DNA of 64,000 bases, from NCBI GenBank assembly GCA_029781975.1, contig JAKOVQ010000053.1, positions 310,001-374,000 on the forward strand. Direction: 5' to 3'. Source of the DNA: Acidobacteriota bacterium. GTDB lineage: Bacteria > Acidobacteriota > Thermoanaerobaculia > UBA5066. The position numbers and the translations under genes are program-made. Positions 26,501-34,336 of the stretch are shown piece after piece. Within the stretch, counting starts at the first letter, position 1; each line of letters begins with the position of its first letter. The notes under the pieces are model-generated. The model had not been told where the DNA came from. It was given only the letters and a program-made list of their open reading frames with translations, and did not search any database.

Positions 26501-26632
26501 GAGGTGATCGCCGAGTGGGTGGAGAGCGCCGACGCGATCCCGGTCCTGGCGGCGCTCGGCGTGGAGCTCGGCCAGGGGTTCGCCCTCGGACGGCCGGCGG
26601 AAGAGCTGCCGGGATCGCCCGGGGCGGAGTGA
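23546..26632 (+). CDS. PAS-PAS-GAF-PAS-GGDEF-EAL cyclic-di-GMP signalling protein
   Basis: 1028 residues, no membrane helix. Order: PAS (about 45-165, ILDNTPDFAWLKDRDGRF), PAS (195-320), GAF (325-485), PAS (490-600, AVAITDVDGRIEWVNAAFTEMTG), GGDEF (605-770), EAL (785-1020). The GGDEF signature near residue 687 reads RLGDDEF, with Asp for the second Gly, so cyclase activity is doubtful. The EAL domain keeps HEALVR, VNLSGESL, EVTES, DDFGIGFSSF, KIDG, AEWVE and GQGF, so a c-di-GMP phosphodiesterase is likely. Start supported by GGGAGGGG upstream. It could sense small ligands or redox state; no cofactor motif identifies the signal. Confidence 0.9.
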   Translation: MTPRGGDESKAPGSGSHRRSAQGPADPDPRTVEHLERALGEAERRQRAILDNTPDFAWLKDRDGRFIAANQAFASFCGLTPAALVGRTDFDLWPGTLAERYRADDREVVRTGRASRVEEPLQDPEGRLAWVETIRKPIEGSDGDVVGIAAIARDVSDRRLAEARLRKEHAELERLVAERTVLLEDANEELLANQERYRLAVAAGRVAVWDLDVATGEVWADPGLVGMLGYRDGEVEATLEGWLRLVHPEDRGRVEEALKAHLAGRSPEVVVEKRMVRKDGRVVWVETRASAVADAGGRAVRVVGADTEVTERKEAGLVLDLLHETDQMILRREPLARVLAFVCEEIARRFGLPLVWIGVATPDGRVEVRGSGGAGAEGLSGVELRWDDAPDGIGPVGDAIRTGRAQIVGDLRDLAFGSGKGRDLRGGIGSALVLPLGPEGARFGVLALCATRAGTFHEGSVALLRRFADQVALSFAEAEDLERIDVQTAALEAAANAVAITDVDGRIEWVNAAFTEMTGWRRDEVVGTVFPLVPAGGDPRGGPEAVVAALREGRVWRGEYAAARKDGSSYVEEQTVTPVRDRDGAVRRFIAIKQDVTARRRDEERLHHLALHDPLTELPNRQVVEQSLARLVARARRGTPATVALFDLDNFKLVNDAQGHAVGDQALVEVARFLSEAVRPGDEVGRLGDDEFVVLLEGTSTDQGKAMAERLRRELEAHRVPLGDRTLDLSVSVGLAPVDGRLDVPAVLALADAALAEAKMRGRNRVVVLDSAASQLSALSQASLWGTRIKDALEDGRFAVHYQPVRRLSTLEAVHHEALVRLCDEAGRMVPPSVFLPAAQFLGLVPRIDEWVLERVIEGLERRPGSSVFVNLSGESLGHEGVLDRIVERVRRSRIRPGRLGFEVTESTAVRDLTAAREWMGRLKELGCRFALDDFGIGFSSFAYLQSLPADFLKIDGTFVRSLATSRGNQAIVRAIVDVARALGKEVIAEWVESADAIPVLAALGVELGQGFALGRPAEELPGSPGAE

Positions 26633-26707
26633 GCCGTCGAGCGGCGGCGGCGTCCGCCTCGCGTCTCGCGGTCGGCGCGGCGGGAGGGGACGGCGATCCC
26701 GGGTTGC

Positions 26708-26713
26708 GATAAT
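26708..26713 (+). promoter_or_regulatory. -10 box for the histidine kinase gene
   Basis: GATAAT, five of six consensus matches, 32 nt before the ATG at 26746. Confidence 0.45.
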
Positions 26714-26745
26714 CCGGGACGCGGCGGGCGGCGGAGACCCACCGA

Positions 26746-28257
26746 ATGGAAGGCGTGCAGGACGACGGTCCGGTCGGCCAGCGACCCGGCGAGTCCGGGT
26801 CTCGCGCTCCGGGGGCGGGGCGCCGGGAGGACGCGTCCGCGGACGCCCTCCGGGCGGCGGCGCGCGAGGTGGAGAAGGGGGACCTGTCGCGCGCGCTGGA
26901 GCTCGCCAGCTCCCCGCTCGGCGCCCTCGGGGCCCTGGGGGAAGGGCTCCGGGGCCTGGCCCGGTCGCTCGAGGAGCGCTACCGGGAGCTGCAGCAGCTC
27001 GATCGCCTGACGACGCACATCAACGAGGGGCTCCTCCTCGACGACGTCCTCGACGGGCTCTTCACCGACTTCCGGTCGGCGCTCCCCTACGACAGGATCG
27101 GATGCTCTCTCCTGACGGACGACGGCCGGACGGTCAGCTCGAGGTGGGTCCGGTCCGACCTCGACGTGGTGAAGCTGGGCAGGGGCTACGCGGCCCCCCT
27201 GGCCGGAAGCACCCTCGAGGAGGTCTTCCGGACGGGGCGGCCCCGGATCCTGAACGACCTGGAGGGGTACCTCGCGGCCTATCCGCAGTCGCAGTCGACG
27301 CGGCTGATCGTCTCGGAAGGGATCCGCTCCTCGCTGACCTGCCCCCTCGTCGCCAACGGGGTCCCCGTCGGCTTCCTCTTCTTCTCCAGCGTGCGGCGCG
27401 GCGCCTACACCGAGGAGCACGCCCAGCTCCTGTCGCGGGTGGCGGGGCAGCTCTCGGTGATCGTGGAGAAGGGGCGGATGGTGAGCGAGCTGGCCGCCCA
27501 GAAGGCGGCCATCGAGAGGCAGAACGCCGAGCTCGTCTCCCTGAACGAGGTGAAGAGCCGCCTCCTGGGCATGGCCGCCCACGACCTCAGGAACCCGATC
27601 GGGGCCATCGGGATGGCCGCGACGCTCCTCCTCGAGGAGTTCGACGACCTCCCCGAGGCCGAGCGCCGGAAGTTCCTCGCGGACATCCGCGACCAGACCC
27701 GGCACATGCTCGCGCTCCTCGACGACCTCCTCGACGTCAGCGAGGTCGAGGAGGGGCGGGTCAGCCTCTCCCCGGCGGCGGTGGCCCTCGACCGGTTCCT
27801 CCTCGAGGCAGCCGACCGCCACGGGCTGATGGCGACCCCCAAGAAGACGCGGGTCGTGGTCGAAAGCTGCCCGCCGGGTCCGGTCCGGACCGACCCACGG
27901 AGGCTCCGGCAGATCGTGGACAACCTCGTCTCGAACGCCGTGAAGTTCTCTCCCCCCGGGAGCACCGTGAGGCTGCGCGGGGAGCGACGAGGCGGCGCCT
28001 GGTGGATCGCGGTCGAGGACGAGGGGCCGGGGATCACCCTCGAGGACCGGGTTCGCCTCTTCGAGCACTTCGCGCGGCTCTCCGCCCAGCCGACGGGCGG
28101 GGAGAAGAGCGTCGGCCTCGGGCTGGCGATCACGCGCCGCGCCGTTCACGCCCTCGGGGGGGAGATCTGGGTCGACTCCGAGCCGGGCCACGGAGCCCGG
28201 TTCTGGTTCACCTTGCCGGGGCTGGAAGAGGGGCTACCTCCCGGGGCCGGGCGCTAG
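26746..28257 (+). CDS. GAF domain sensor histidine kinase
   Basis: 503 residues, soluble. A short N-terminal helical region leads into a GAF domain (about 90-235), a connecting coiled coil, HisKA with H-box MAAHDLRNPIG (phospho-His near 278), and HATPase with N-box DNLVSNAVKFSPPGS, G1 VEDEGPGI and G2 GLGLAIT. No response-regulator gene is adjacent, so it is an orphan kinase. It ends 24 bp inside the convergent YhhN-family gene. It might work with the upstream c-di-GMP protein, which is inference from position. Confidence 0.9.
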   Translation: MEGVQDDGPVGQRPGESGSRAPGAGRREDASADALRAAAREVEKGDLSRALELASSPLGALGALGEGLRGLARSLEERYRELQQLDRLTTHINEGLLLDDVLDGLFTDFRSALPYDRIGCSLLTDDGRTVSSRWVRSDLDVVKLGRGYAAPLAGSTLEEVFRTGRPRILNDLEGYLAAYPQSQSTRLIVSEGIRSSLTCPLVANGVPVGFLFFSSVRRGAYTEEHAQLLSRVAGQLSVIVEKGRMVSELAAQKAAIERQNAELVSLNEVKSRLLGMAAHDLRNPIGAIGMAATLLLEEFDDLPEAERRKFLADIRDQTRHMLALLDDLLDVSEVEEGRVSLSPAAVALDRFLLEAADRHGLMATPKKTRVVVESCPPGPVRTDPRRLRQIVDNLVSNAVKFSPPGSTVRLRGERRGGAWWIAVEDEGPGITLEDRVRLFEHFARLSAQPTGGEKSVGLGLAITRRAVHALGGEIWVDSEPGHGARFWFTLPGLEEGLPPGAGR

Positions 28258-28926
28258 GGAGAGGGCGATCAGGGACTGGGCGACCCAGTAGGTCGAGAGG
28301 ACCCACACGGGGGCCGCCGGGAGCCGGGCCCGGAACCGGTCCGTCGCCAGCGTCCCGTCGGAGACGACGAAGAGGAGCGCCCCGGCGGCGGCGAGAGAGC
28401 TCCCGGGCACCCCCGGCGCGAGGGCCCGGGACGCCGCCTGCCCGGCCATGGCGACCAGCGCAGCGGCATAGACGGCCACAGGCATCCGGAGGCGGGGGGG
28501 GACGCCGCGCCAGAGGAGGGCGACGGCCGCGGCGGCAGCCGCCGCCAGCGCGGCCGCCGGAAGCGGGGCCCCCAGGAGGGGAGCGTCGGCCGTGAACGCG
28601 ACGAGGTAGGCGACATGGGCCGCCAGGAAGGCGCCGAGCCCCTCGGCGAACCGGTCCCCCGGGAGCATCAGGAAGACGTCCCCGGCGAGCGAGAGGAGGA
28701 GGCCGACCCCGATCGCGACCCGGAGTCGGGGCGGCGCCCCTCCCGCATCCAGGAAGGGGATCGCGAGGAGGCTGAGCGTGGCGAGGGGCTTGAAGAGCCG
28801 ATGCTCCAGGCGGCCGGCCGCGCCGCGAAGCGCTCCCCGAATCGCCAGGACGGCCGAGATGCTCACCAAAGCGACGACGGCCTCCCGAAAGGGGCCAGCG
28901 GAATCGGGGGGGTGGGACAGCGGCAC
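28234..28926 (-). CDS. YhhN-family membrane protein (lysoplasmalogenase-like)
   Basis: 230 residues with seven or eight membrane helices. LLLSLAGDVFLMLPGDRFAEGLGAFLAAHVAYL and the later FVVSDGTLATDRF carry the conserved acidic residues of the YhhN/TMEM86 family, which hydrolyse the vinyl-ether bond of lysoplasmalogens in animals; the bacterial role is mostly untested. GTG 28926 chosen over the earlier in-frame ATG at 28983 because it matches family length and lies 10 nt after a TACCAT box. Confidence 0.78.
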   Translation of the reverse strand: MPLSHPPDSAGPFREAVVALVSISAVLAIRGALRGAAGRLEHRLFKPLATLSLLAIPFLDAGGAPPRLRVAIGVGLLLSLAGDVFLMLPGDRFAEGLGAFLAAHVAYLVAFTADAPLLGAPLPAAALAAAAAAAVALLWRGVPPRLRMPVAVYAAALVAMAGQAASRALAPGVPGSSLAAAGALLFVVSDGTLATDRFRARLPAAPVWVLSTYWVAQSLIALSLAPGPGR

Positions 28927-29258
28927 GGTGCCCGGATGGTAGCGGATCCCGGGCCCGGACCCGTTTTTGTATGACTCATGCAATACAAGAACAAATTATT
29001 AGCAAATGAGCGCCGCGGCCCGAGGCCCGGGTGGGCGGCCGGAGGCCTGTCGACCCCACGGGTAGGAGGTTCGGCGGTTGCACCTCCCTCCTTTTGGGGG
29101 GCGGGTGGAGGTTCCTCCTCCGAAAATCGACGTCTTCCGCTCGATTCGGCTCGCTTCTTGCCAGGCGAAATTTGATTTGTGCGATCGGTCACCGGCGCCC
29201 GCCGGTTGATTCTGTGTAACATATTGTCGTGTAATAACTTGCCAGCTATTGACCCGCC

Positions 29259-29271
29259 GAGAATCATTCTC
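29259..29271. promoter_or_regulatory. Fur-like palindromic operator
   Basis: GAGAATCATTCTC is a perfect 6-1-6 palindrome. It matches the core of the classical Fur box as written for enteric bacteria (TGAGAATCATTCTCA). Outer GACCC (29251-29255) and GGGTC (29273-29277) extend the symmetry. Whether the host Fur uses this motif is not known. Confidence 0.45.
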
Positions 29272-29310
29272 TGGGTCGGATTGTGTCCCACCGTTGGCAG
29301 CAAATTGACC

Positions 29311-29339
29311 TTGATTTTCGGAGTTTTGGGCCCTACATT
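29311..29339 (+). promoter_or_regulatory. Promoter candidate for the SGNH/MBOAT operon
   Basis: TTGATT (29311-29316), 17-nt spacer, TACATT (29334-29339). Start of transcription near 29346 would give a leader of about 90 nt containing the 7-bp stem GCCGCGG-tcccct-CCGCGGC (29380-29399). Confidence 0.4.
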
Positions 29340-29435
29340 GCGTCAGCTATCGAGGGCCTGGCTCCCGTTCTCGAGTCGAGCCGCGGTCCCCTCCGCGGCG
29401 GTCCACGAGTCCATCTTCAACAAACTGAGAGGTTT

Positions 29436-30071
29436 ATGGAAGACTTACCTACGAAGCGGATGGCGACTTGGGCGCGTCGTTGCCGCTCGCTTGCCCTCAG
29501 GGCGGCGGGGCTAGGCTTCGTCACGTTCGTGGCGGTGTCCGCTCCGGTGGACGAAACCGGACGGTCCGCCGTCGGCGACTTTCCGGCTCCTGCCATCCCC
29601 AGCGAGACCCTGGGGCTCACGGTCCTGCCGGACGGCTGGCCGGCTCCGGCCCCGGCCCCGGCTCCGATTCCGGCTCCGGTCCCGACGCCGCACCTCACGA
29701 ACGCCCACGAGGCGGATATCTGGAAGCTGGTCTGGAACGCGTGCGAGCGCTACGACTGCACGGGCGACGCGCCCCTCATCTACGACGTCCTGTGGGAGGA
29801 GAGCCGGCTCCACCCCGAGGTGAAGTCGCCCTGCGGCCGCTATCTCGGCATGGCCCAGTTCAAGCCCTCCACGTTCGACGCGAGCGTCAAGCGGATGCAG
29901 CAGCTCGGCCTGCTGCCCCGGAACATCGACTTCTCTCCCTACCAGCCCGAGCACGCCATCGAGGTGATGGCGTGGATGTGGAGCCAGGGGTACGAGAACC
30001 ACTGGGGTCCCTACCGTCGCGTCGCCCGACGCTTCGGGCGCACCGTTCTGGCCGAGAATCGTCCAAACTGA
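29436..30071 (+). CDS. Secreted lytic-transglycosylase-like (SLT fold) protein
   Basis: 211 residues from ATG 29436 after a GAGAGG site. A basic N-terminus and hydrophobic stretch (LALRAAGLGFVTFVAVSAPV) form a signal peptide, then a Pro/Ala linker (PAPAPAPAPIPAPVPTP), then an SLT-like domain. The catalytic Glu candidate is in VLWEESRLHPE, followed by SPCGRYLGMAQFKPSTF, close to the ESxx...SPxGAxGLMQF...pTw pattern of soluble transglycosylases. It would cleave the glycan backbone of peptidoglycan. It is the first gene of the SGNH/MBOAT operon, 4 nt ahead of SGNH1, which suggests an envelope role for the whole locus. A second ATG at 29460 is also possible. Confidence 0.72.
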   Translation: MEDLPTKRMATWARRCRSLALRAAGLGFVTFVAVSAPVDETGRSAVGDFPAPAIPSETLGLTVLPDGWPAPAPAPAPIPAPVPTPHLTNAHEADIWKLVWNACERYDCTGDAPLIYDVLWEESRLHPEVKSPCGRYLGMAQFKPSTFDASVKRMQQLGLLPRNIDFSPYQPEHAIEVMAWMWSQGYENHWGPYRRVARRFGRTVLAENRPN

Positions 30072-30075
30072 CCGG

Positions 30076-31515
30076 GTGAGCGGCCGACCGGGTCCGGTGG
30101 CGGCTGGAGCCGTCTTTCTCGTGCTCGCGGCTGCCCCCGCGGCGCAGGGGAGAGCGGCCGGGGCCGATGCCCCGGCGCCCGGAGGGTCCCTGCTCCTCGC
30201 GGCGCTTTCCGCGCGCGGTGGCCTTCCGGGCGCCCGGCCTCTCCGGATCGTCCACCTGGGCGACTCCCACGTCGCCTCCCGCGCGTTCCCCGGGGCGATC
30301 CGGGAGCTGCTCGAGCCGCTCTTCGGGGCGGGGACCGCGGGCCTCCTCGTCCCGGGGGCGTCCGGCCAGGGCTCCCCGGGGGGCCCGCGCCTCGAGTGGG
30401 ACCGGGGCTGGGACATCCGGTCGGCTCCGGCGGCGGCCGCCGCGGCCGGAACCGGGCTGACCGGGAGCATCCTCGAGGGCTCGGCGCGGTCGGGCAGAGT
30501 GCGCGTCCGGGGGAGCTTCGCCGCGGCGCGGGTGGTCTTCCTCCGGGGACCCGGACGGGGCGGCGTCACGGTCCGCCTCGACGGGCGGCCCGTCGCTTTC
30601 CTGTCGCTCGAGGCGCCGCGGGTCGAGGCGGTGGCGGCGAGCTGCCGCGCGATCGGACCCGGCCCGCACCTCCTCGAGGTGGAGCCGGGGCCGGGAGGAC
30701 CCGTCGCCCTGACGGAGGTATCGGTCGACCCGGAGCGGGCCGGGCTGGTCTACTCTCCGCTCGGCGTGGTCGGCGCTCAGGCGGGTCTCCTCCTCCGCTG
30801 CCGGGAGGACCTCTTCGTTCGGCATCTCGCGATCGAGGCGCCCGACCTCGTGATCGTCTCGTTCGGGACGAACGAGGCGAGGAGCCGGTCGTTCGATCCC
30901 GCCTCCTACGAGGGAGAGTTCCGCGAGCTCCTCCGGCGGATCCGGCTCTCCGCCCCGGGCTGCGGCCTCCTCGTCACGGCACCGCCCGACCAGGCGGAGC
31001 GGGCGTCCGGGGGATGGCGCCCGGTGGCCGCGCGGTCCGCCGTCGCGTCCGCGCAGCGGCGCGCGGCCGAGGCCGAGGGAGCGACGTACGTCGACCTCGC
31101 CCGGGCGATGGGAGGTGCCGGTGCGGCGGAGCGGTGGGCGGAGTCCTCGCCGCCGCTGGCGCAGCCCGACAGGGTCCACTTCACGCCGTCCGGCTACTCC
31201 CTCCTCGCCCGGGAGGTCGCGTCGGCGATCGTCGGGCTCGTCGAACGCGAGCGCGAGGCCGCGCCCCCTTCGGAGATCCCCGAACGGCTTCGCGCCGAGG
31301 CGTCGCGGCCGTTCCGCCTCCCGGAGGAACGGCCGTCCCTCGCGCAGCGCCGGGGGAACGGGGCCTCTCGAAGGCTTGTACCCCCGCGCCCTGAGGGCGC
31401 CGGCGGCTCCGTCGCGGCGTGGCGCGACGCATCGGGGCGGCTCGTCCTCTCGAACACCGGTCCCGTCCCCTGCGGGACCCCGGTCCTCGGGCGCCGCGGG
31501 GAGAGCGCGCAGTGA
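30076..31515 (+). CDS. Secreted SGNH/GDSL hydrolase-like protein (first of three)
   Basis: 479 residues with a signal peptide (AAGAVFLVLAAAPAAQG). SGNH block I is IVHLGDSHVAS, block III is FGTNEARS, and block V is DRVHFTPSGY, giving the Ser, Asn-bearing GxN-like and Asp-x2-His positions. Between blocks I and III lies about 170 residues of beta-rich sequence, as in the AlgX/PatB type with an inserted carbohydrate-binding module. It should act as a periplasmic O-acetylesterase or O-acetyltransferase working with the MBOAT protein downstream. The C-terminus ends in a short WRDASGRLVLSNTGP motif. GTG start 4 nt after the SLT gene; the stop overlaps the next start (GTGA). Confidence 0.78.
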   Translation: MSGRPGPVAAGAVFLVLAAAPAAQGRAAGADAPAPGGSLLLAALSARGGLPGARPLRIVHLGDSHVASRAFPGAIRELLEPLFGAGTAGLLVPGASGQGSPGGPRLEWDRGWDIRSAPAAAAAAGTGLTGSILEGSARSGRVRVRGSFAAARVVFLRGPGRGGVTVRLDGRPVAFLSLEAPRVEAVAASCRAIGPGPHLLEVEPGPGGPVALTEVSVDPERAGLVYSPLGVVGAQAGLLLRCREDLFVRHLAIEAPDLVIVSFGTNEARSRSFDPASYEGEFRELLRRIRLSAPGCGLLVTAPPDQAERASGGWRPVAARSAVASAQRRAAEAEGATYVDLARAMGGAGAAERWAESSPPLAQPDRVHFTPSGYSLLAREVASAIVGLVEREREAAPPSEIPERLRAEASRPFRLPEERPSLAQRRGNGASRRLVPPRPEGAGGSVAAWRDASGRLVLSNTGPVPCGTPVLGRRGESAQ

Positions 31516-32915
31516 CCCGGGGCCCCGCCCGGCCCGTCACGGCGCTCGGCGCCGCGGTCGTCCTCGTGCTCTCCGCCGCCTGGCCGGCCGGAGGGGCGGG
31601 CGCGGCGGCGGCCGCGCCGGCGAGGAAGGCCCCGGCGTCGCACGGGAAGAGGAAGGCGAAGAGGAAGGAGCCGCCGCAGGAGCCGCGGCCGGTCGCGATC
31701 CGCGGCGCCGCCGCCCTCGCCCCCTTCTTCGAGGAGCTCGCGGAGCTCGCCCGTAATCGGACCGGGAGCGCCGGCGGGGACAGCGTGAGCTCAGCCGTTC
31801 CGGGCGCGACGGACCCTCCCGTCGTCCGGGTCCTCCACTTCGGCGACTCCCACGTCGCCGCCGACTACTGGTCCGGAGAGCTCCGACGTCTCTTCCAGGA
31901 GCGCTGGGGCGATGCGGGCCCCGGTTTCGTCATGCCGGGACGTCCCTGGCGCTACTTCCGCCATTCCCTCGTCCGGAGCCTCCCGGCCGAGGGGTGGGAG
32001 ACCGCCGGGCTCGGCGACCTCCGCGACGGCATCTACGGCCTCTCTGGGACCGGCCTCTCGCCCGATCCCGGGTCGGGGCCGGCCGCCCTGGAGGGGACGT
32101 TCACCCGGTTCGAGGTGCAGCTCGCCGCCCTCGCGGACGACGCCTGCGCGAGCGTGGCGGTCGACGGGGTGACGCTCTTCGCCGGCCGGCTCGGCGACCC
32201 GTCCGCGTGCGGCGGTGCGGCCGGCGCGTCCTGCTGCTCCGTCCGCGTCGAGAGGGGCGAGGAGGGCGCGCCGCTCCTCGCGTGGGTCTCTCCGGCCGTG
32301 CCGCTCTCGGACGGACCTCACCTCCTCGAGGTCCGGGACGGCTGCGGGGGAGCGCTCCGCGTCCTGGGGACGGACCTCGAGAGCGGACGGCCGGGGGTCC
32401 TCTGGGACACGCTCGGGATCAACGGCGCCGAGATGGTGGCCCTGGAGAAGTGGGCGCCAGGCCTGAGGGCTCGGCTCCTGGCCCACGCCGACCCGGCGCT
32501 GATCGTCGTCAGCTACGGGACGAACGAGCTCGGCCGCGGCGACCTCGTCTTCGACGACTTCAAGGCGTCCTGCGTGGCGACGCTCTCCGGGCTCCGCCGG
32601 GAGGCTCCCCGCGCCTCGGTCCTCGTGACGGGGCCGGCGGACCGGAGCTCGCGGAGGAAGCGCGCGCGCCTCCTCGTCGACGCGAACGAGAGGATCGTGA
32701 TCCGCGCCCTTCGGGAGGCCGCGGCCGAGACCGGCTGCGCCTTCTGGGACGCGAAGGCCGCCATGGGGGGCGACGGGTCGATCGCGCGCTGGCGGTCGCG
32801 GAACCTCGCCCAGCGGGACCTCGTCCACCTCACCGGTCCCGGCTACGTGAAGCTGGCGCACCTCCTCTTCGGCGCCCTCGCCGCGGAGGAGAAGGGAGCT
32901 CCCGCCCCGCGATGA
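31512..32915 (+). CDS. Secreted SGNH/GDSL hydrolase-like protein (second of three)
   Basis: 467 residues from GTG 31512, with a signal peptide (ALGAAVVLVLSAAWPAGGAGA) and a short Lys/Pro linker. Catalytic blocks: VLHFGDSHVAADYW, SYGTNELGRGD, DLVHLTGPGY. The insert between blocks I and III contains Cys residues (DACASV, SACGG, ASCCSV, DGCGG) that could pair as disulfides. These are absent from the other two paralogues. Overlaps both neighbours by 4 bp, so stoichiometric expression with MBOAT is likely. Confidence 0.78.
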   Translation: MTRGPARPVTALGAAVVLVLSAAWPAGGAGAAAAAPARKAPASHGKRKAKRKEPPQEPRPVAIRGAAALAPFFEELAELARNRTGSAGGDSVSSAVPGATDPPVVRVLHFGDSHVAADYWSGELRRLFQERWGDAGPGFVMPGRPWRYFRHSLVRSLPAEGWETAGLGDLRDGIYGLSGTGLSPDPGSGPAALEGTFTRFEVQLAALADDACASVAVDGVTLFAGRLGDPSACGGAAGASCCSVRVERGEEGAPLLAWVSPAVPLSDGPHLLEVRDGCGGALRVLGTDLESGRPGVLWDTLGINGAEMVALEKWAPGLRARLLAHADPALIVVSYGTNELGRGDLVFDDFKASCVATLSGLRREAPRASVLVTGPADRSSRRKRARLLVDANERIVIRALREAAAETGCAFWDAKAAMGGDGSIARWRSRNLAQRDLVHLTGPGYVKLAHLLFGALAAEEKGAPAPR

Positions 32916-34333
32916 CGCTCGGCGACCCCCTTTCGTTCCTCTTCCTCGCGGCCGTGGCGGCCGGCTGGCGGCTCCTGGCCGCGCGGGGCCGGGCCGGCGT
33001 GGCGTTCCTCGCGGCGTCGAGCCTCCTCTTCTACGCCACCTGGAACCCCCTCTGCGTCCTCCCCCTCCTCGTCACGGCGGCCGTCGACCACGCCGTCGGC
33101 CGCGCTCTCGGGCGCGAGCGGCGGCGCGCCGTCCGCCGGCTCCTCGTCCTCGCCAGCCTCGTCGCCGACCTCGGGCTCCTCGCCTTCTTCAAGTACGGGA
33201 ACCTGCTGGGCGCCACGCTCGCCCCGCTCGTCCACCCCGGCAGCCCCGACGCGTGGCCGCCGTTCCGGATCGCCTTCGCCGCGGGGATCTCGTTCTACAC
33301 GTTCCAGTCGCTCAGCTACGTGATCGACGTCTACCGCGGCGACCAGGAGCCGGCCGGGTCGTTCCTCGACTACCTGGCCTTCGTCTCCTTCTTCCCGACC
33401 CTCCTCGCGGGCCCGATCACGCGGGCCGAGACCCTCCTGCCGCAGCTGCGCCGCGGTCCGGCGGTCCTGTCGGACGACGTCGGCGGACGGGCGCTCTTCC
33501 TGATCGCGCTCGGCCTGGTGAAGAAGTTCGTCATCGCCGACACCCTGGCCGTGAACCTCGTCAACCGGGTCTTCGAGGTCCCCGGGCTCTACACCTCGAC
33601 GGAGGTCCTGGCGGGCGTCTACGGCTACGCGGCGCAGATCTACTGCGACTTCTCCGGCTACTCGGACCTCGCCATCGGCTTCGCCCTCCTCCTCGGGGTG
33701 AAGCTCAAGGACAACTTCAACAGCCCTTACCGCTCCTCGGACCTCGCCGAGTTCTGGCGGCGGTGGCACATCTCCCTCTCCACCTGGCTCCGCGACTACC
33801 TCTTCTTCTCGCTGCCGGGAAACCGGACCGCGCTGGGGCCCTACCTCAACCTCGTCGTCACCTTCACGCTGGGGGGGCTCTGGCACGGCGCCTCCTGGAC
33901 GTTCGCGGTCTGGGGCCTCATGCACGGGGCGGGCCTCGCGTTCGTCCGCCTCCTCGAGCAGCGCCGCCGGCGCGCCGGCGGCGTCCGCCCCCAGGGGCGG
34001 CTCCGGCGCCTTTCGGGCTCCCTCGTCACGTTCCACTTCGTCCTCGTGACGTGGGTCTTCTTCCGCTGCTCCACGCTGTCAGAGGCCGCCGACGTCTTCC
34101 GCGTCCTCGCGGACAGGACGACCGGGCTCGGGAACGTCTCCGCCGTCGCCCTCCTCGCGATCGTCGTCGCCCTCTTCGCCCAGGCGCTTCCCGAGGAATG
34201 GCTCCCGCGGGCGACGGCGCGCTTCTCGGCCCTCCCGGCGCCCGCGCAGGCGGCGCTCCTCCTGGCGGTCGCCGCCGGGGTCCGGCTCGCGGCCGGCTCC
34301 GCCGTCGCCCCCTTCATCTACTTCGGGTTCTGA
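32912..34333 (+). CDS. MBOAT family O-acyltransferase (AlgI/PatA-like)
   Basis: 473 residues with ten or more membrane helices. Typical AlgI/DltB segments are present: ISFYTFQSLSYVIDVYRG, FFPTLLAGPITRAETLLPQL, YCDFSGYSDLAIGFALLLGV, FNSPYRSSDLAEFWRRWHISLSTWLRDY, and the catalytic His in LGGLWHGASWTF (about residue 325). It would move acyl groups across the inner membrane to a periplasmic SGNH partner that modifies a glycan (peptidoglycan, alginate-like or other exopolysaccharide). Flanked by SGNH genes on both sides. The donor is normally acetyl-CoA; the ACP/KASIII pair downstream raises the possibility of another donor. Confidence 0.9.
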   Translation: MTLGDPLSFLFLAAVAAGWRLLAARGRAGVAFLAASSLLFYATWNPLCVLPLLVTAAVDHAVGRALGRERRRAVRRLLVLASLVADLGLLAFFKYGNLLGATLAPLVHPGSPDAWPPFRIAFAAGISFYTFQSLSYVIDVYRGDQEPAGSFLDYLAFVSFFPTLLAGPITRAETLLPQLRRGPAVLSDDVGGRALFLIALGLVKKFVIADTLAVNLVNRVFEVPGLYTSTEVLAGVYGYAAQIYCDFSGYSDLAIGFALLLGVKLKDNFNSPYRSSDLAEFWRRWHISLSTWLRDYLFFSLPGNRTALGPYLNLVVTFTLGGLWHGASWTFAVWGLMHGAGLAFVRLLEQRRRRAGGVRPQGRLRRLSGSLVTFHFVLVTWVFFRCSTLSEAADVFRVLADRTTGLGNVSAVALLAIVVALFAQALPEEWLPRATARFSALPAPAQAALLLAVAAGVRLAAGSAVAPFIYFGF

Positions 34334-34336
34334 GCC

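Larger units (their letters stand above)
28927..29435. promoter_or_regulatory. AT-richer control region before the SGNH/MBOAT operon
   Basis: About 500 bp with no convincing gene. Parts are markedly richer in A and T than any neighbour. It holds a 9-bp imperfect inverted repeat (28964-28972 with 28983-28991, core TTGTAT-N10-ATACAA), a GGAGGTTCCTCC palindrome near 29107, a hairpin ACCGGC-gccc-GCCGGT (29191-29206), a Fur-like palindrome (29259-29271), a promoter candidate (29311-29339) and a hairpin at 29380-29399. Short open frames here lack codon bias and are not called. Confidence 0.6.

Noticed and set aside
28958-28968. Intrinsic terminator (short GC stem followed by five T)
   Set aside because: The stem is only 4 bp and no plus-strand gene ends upstream of it within 700 bp.
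28978-29219. Two short plus-strand frames in the AT-richer island (about 60-65 codons)
   Set aside because: No codon bias, no ribosome-binding site, no recognisable protein features.
29283-29435. Longer N-terminus for the SLT-like protein (GTG 29283)
   Set aside because: It would place about 50 residues before the signal peptide and overlap the promoter candidate.
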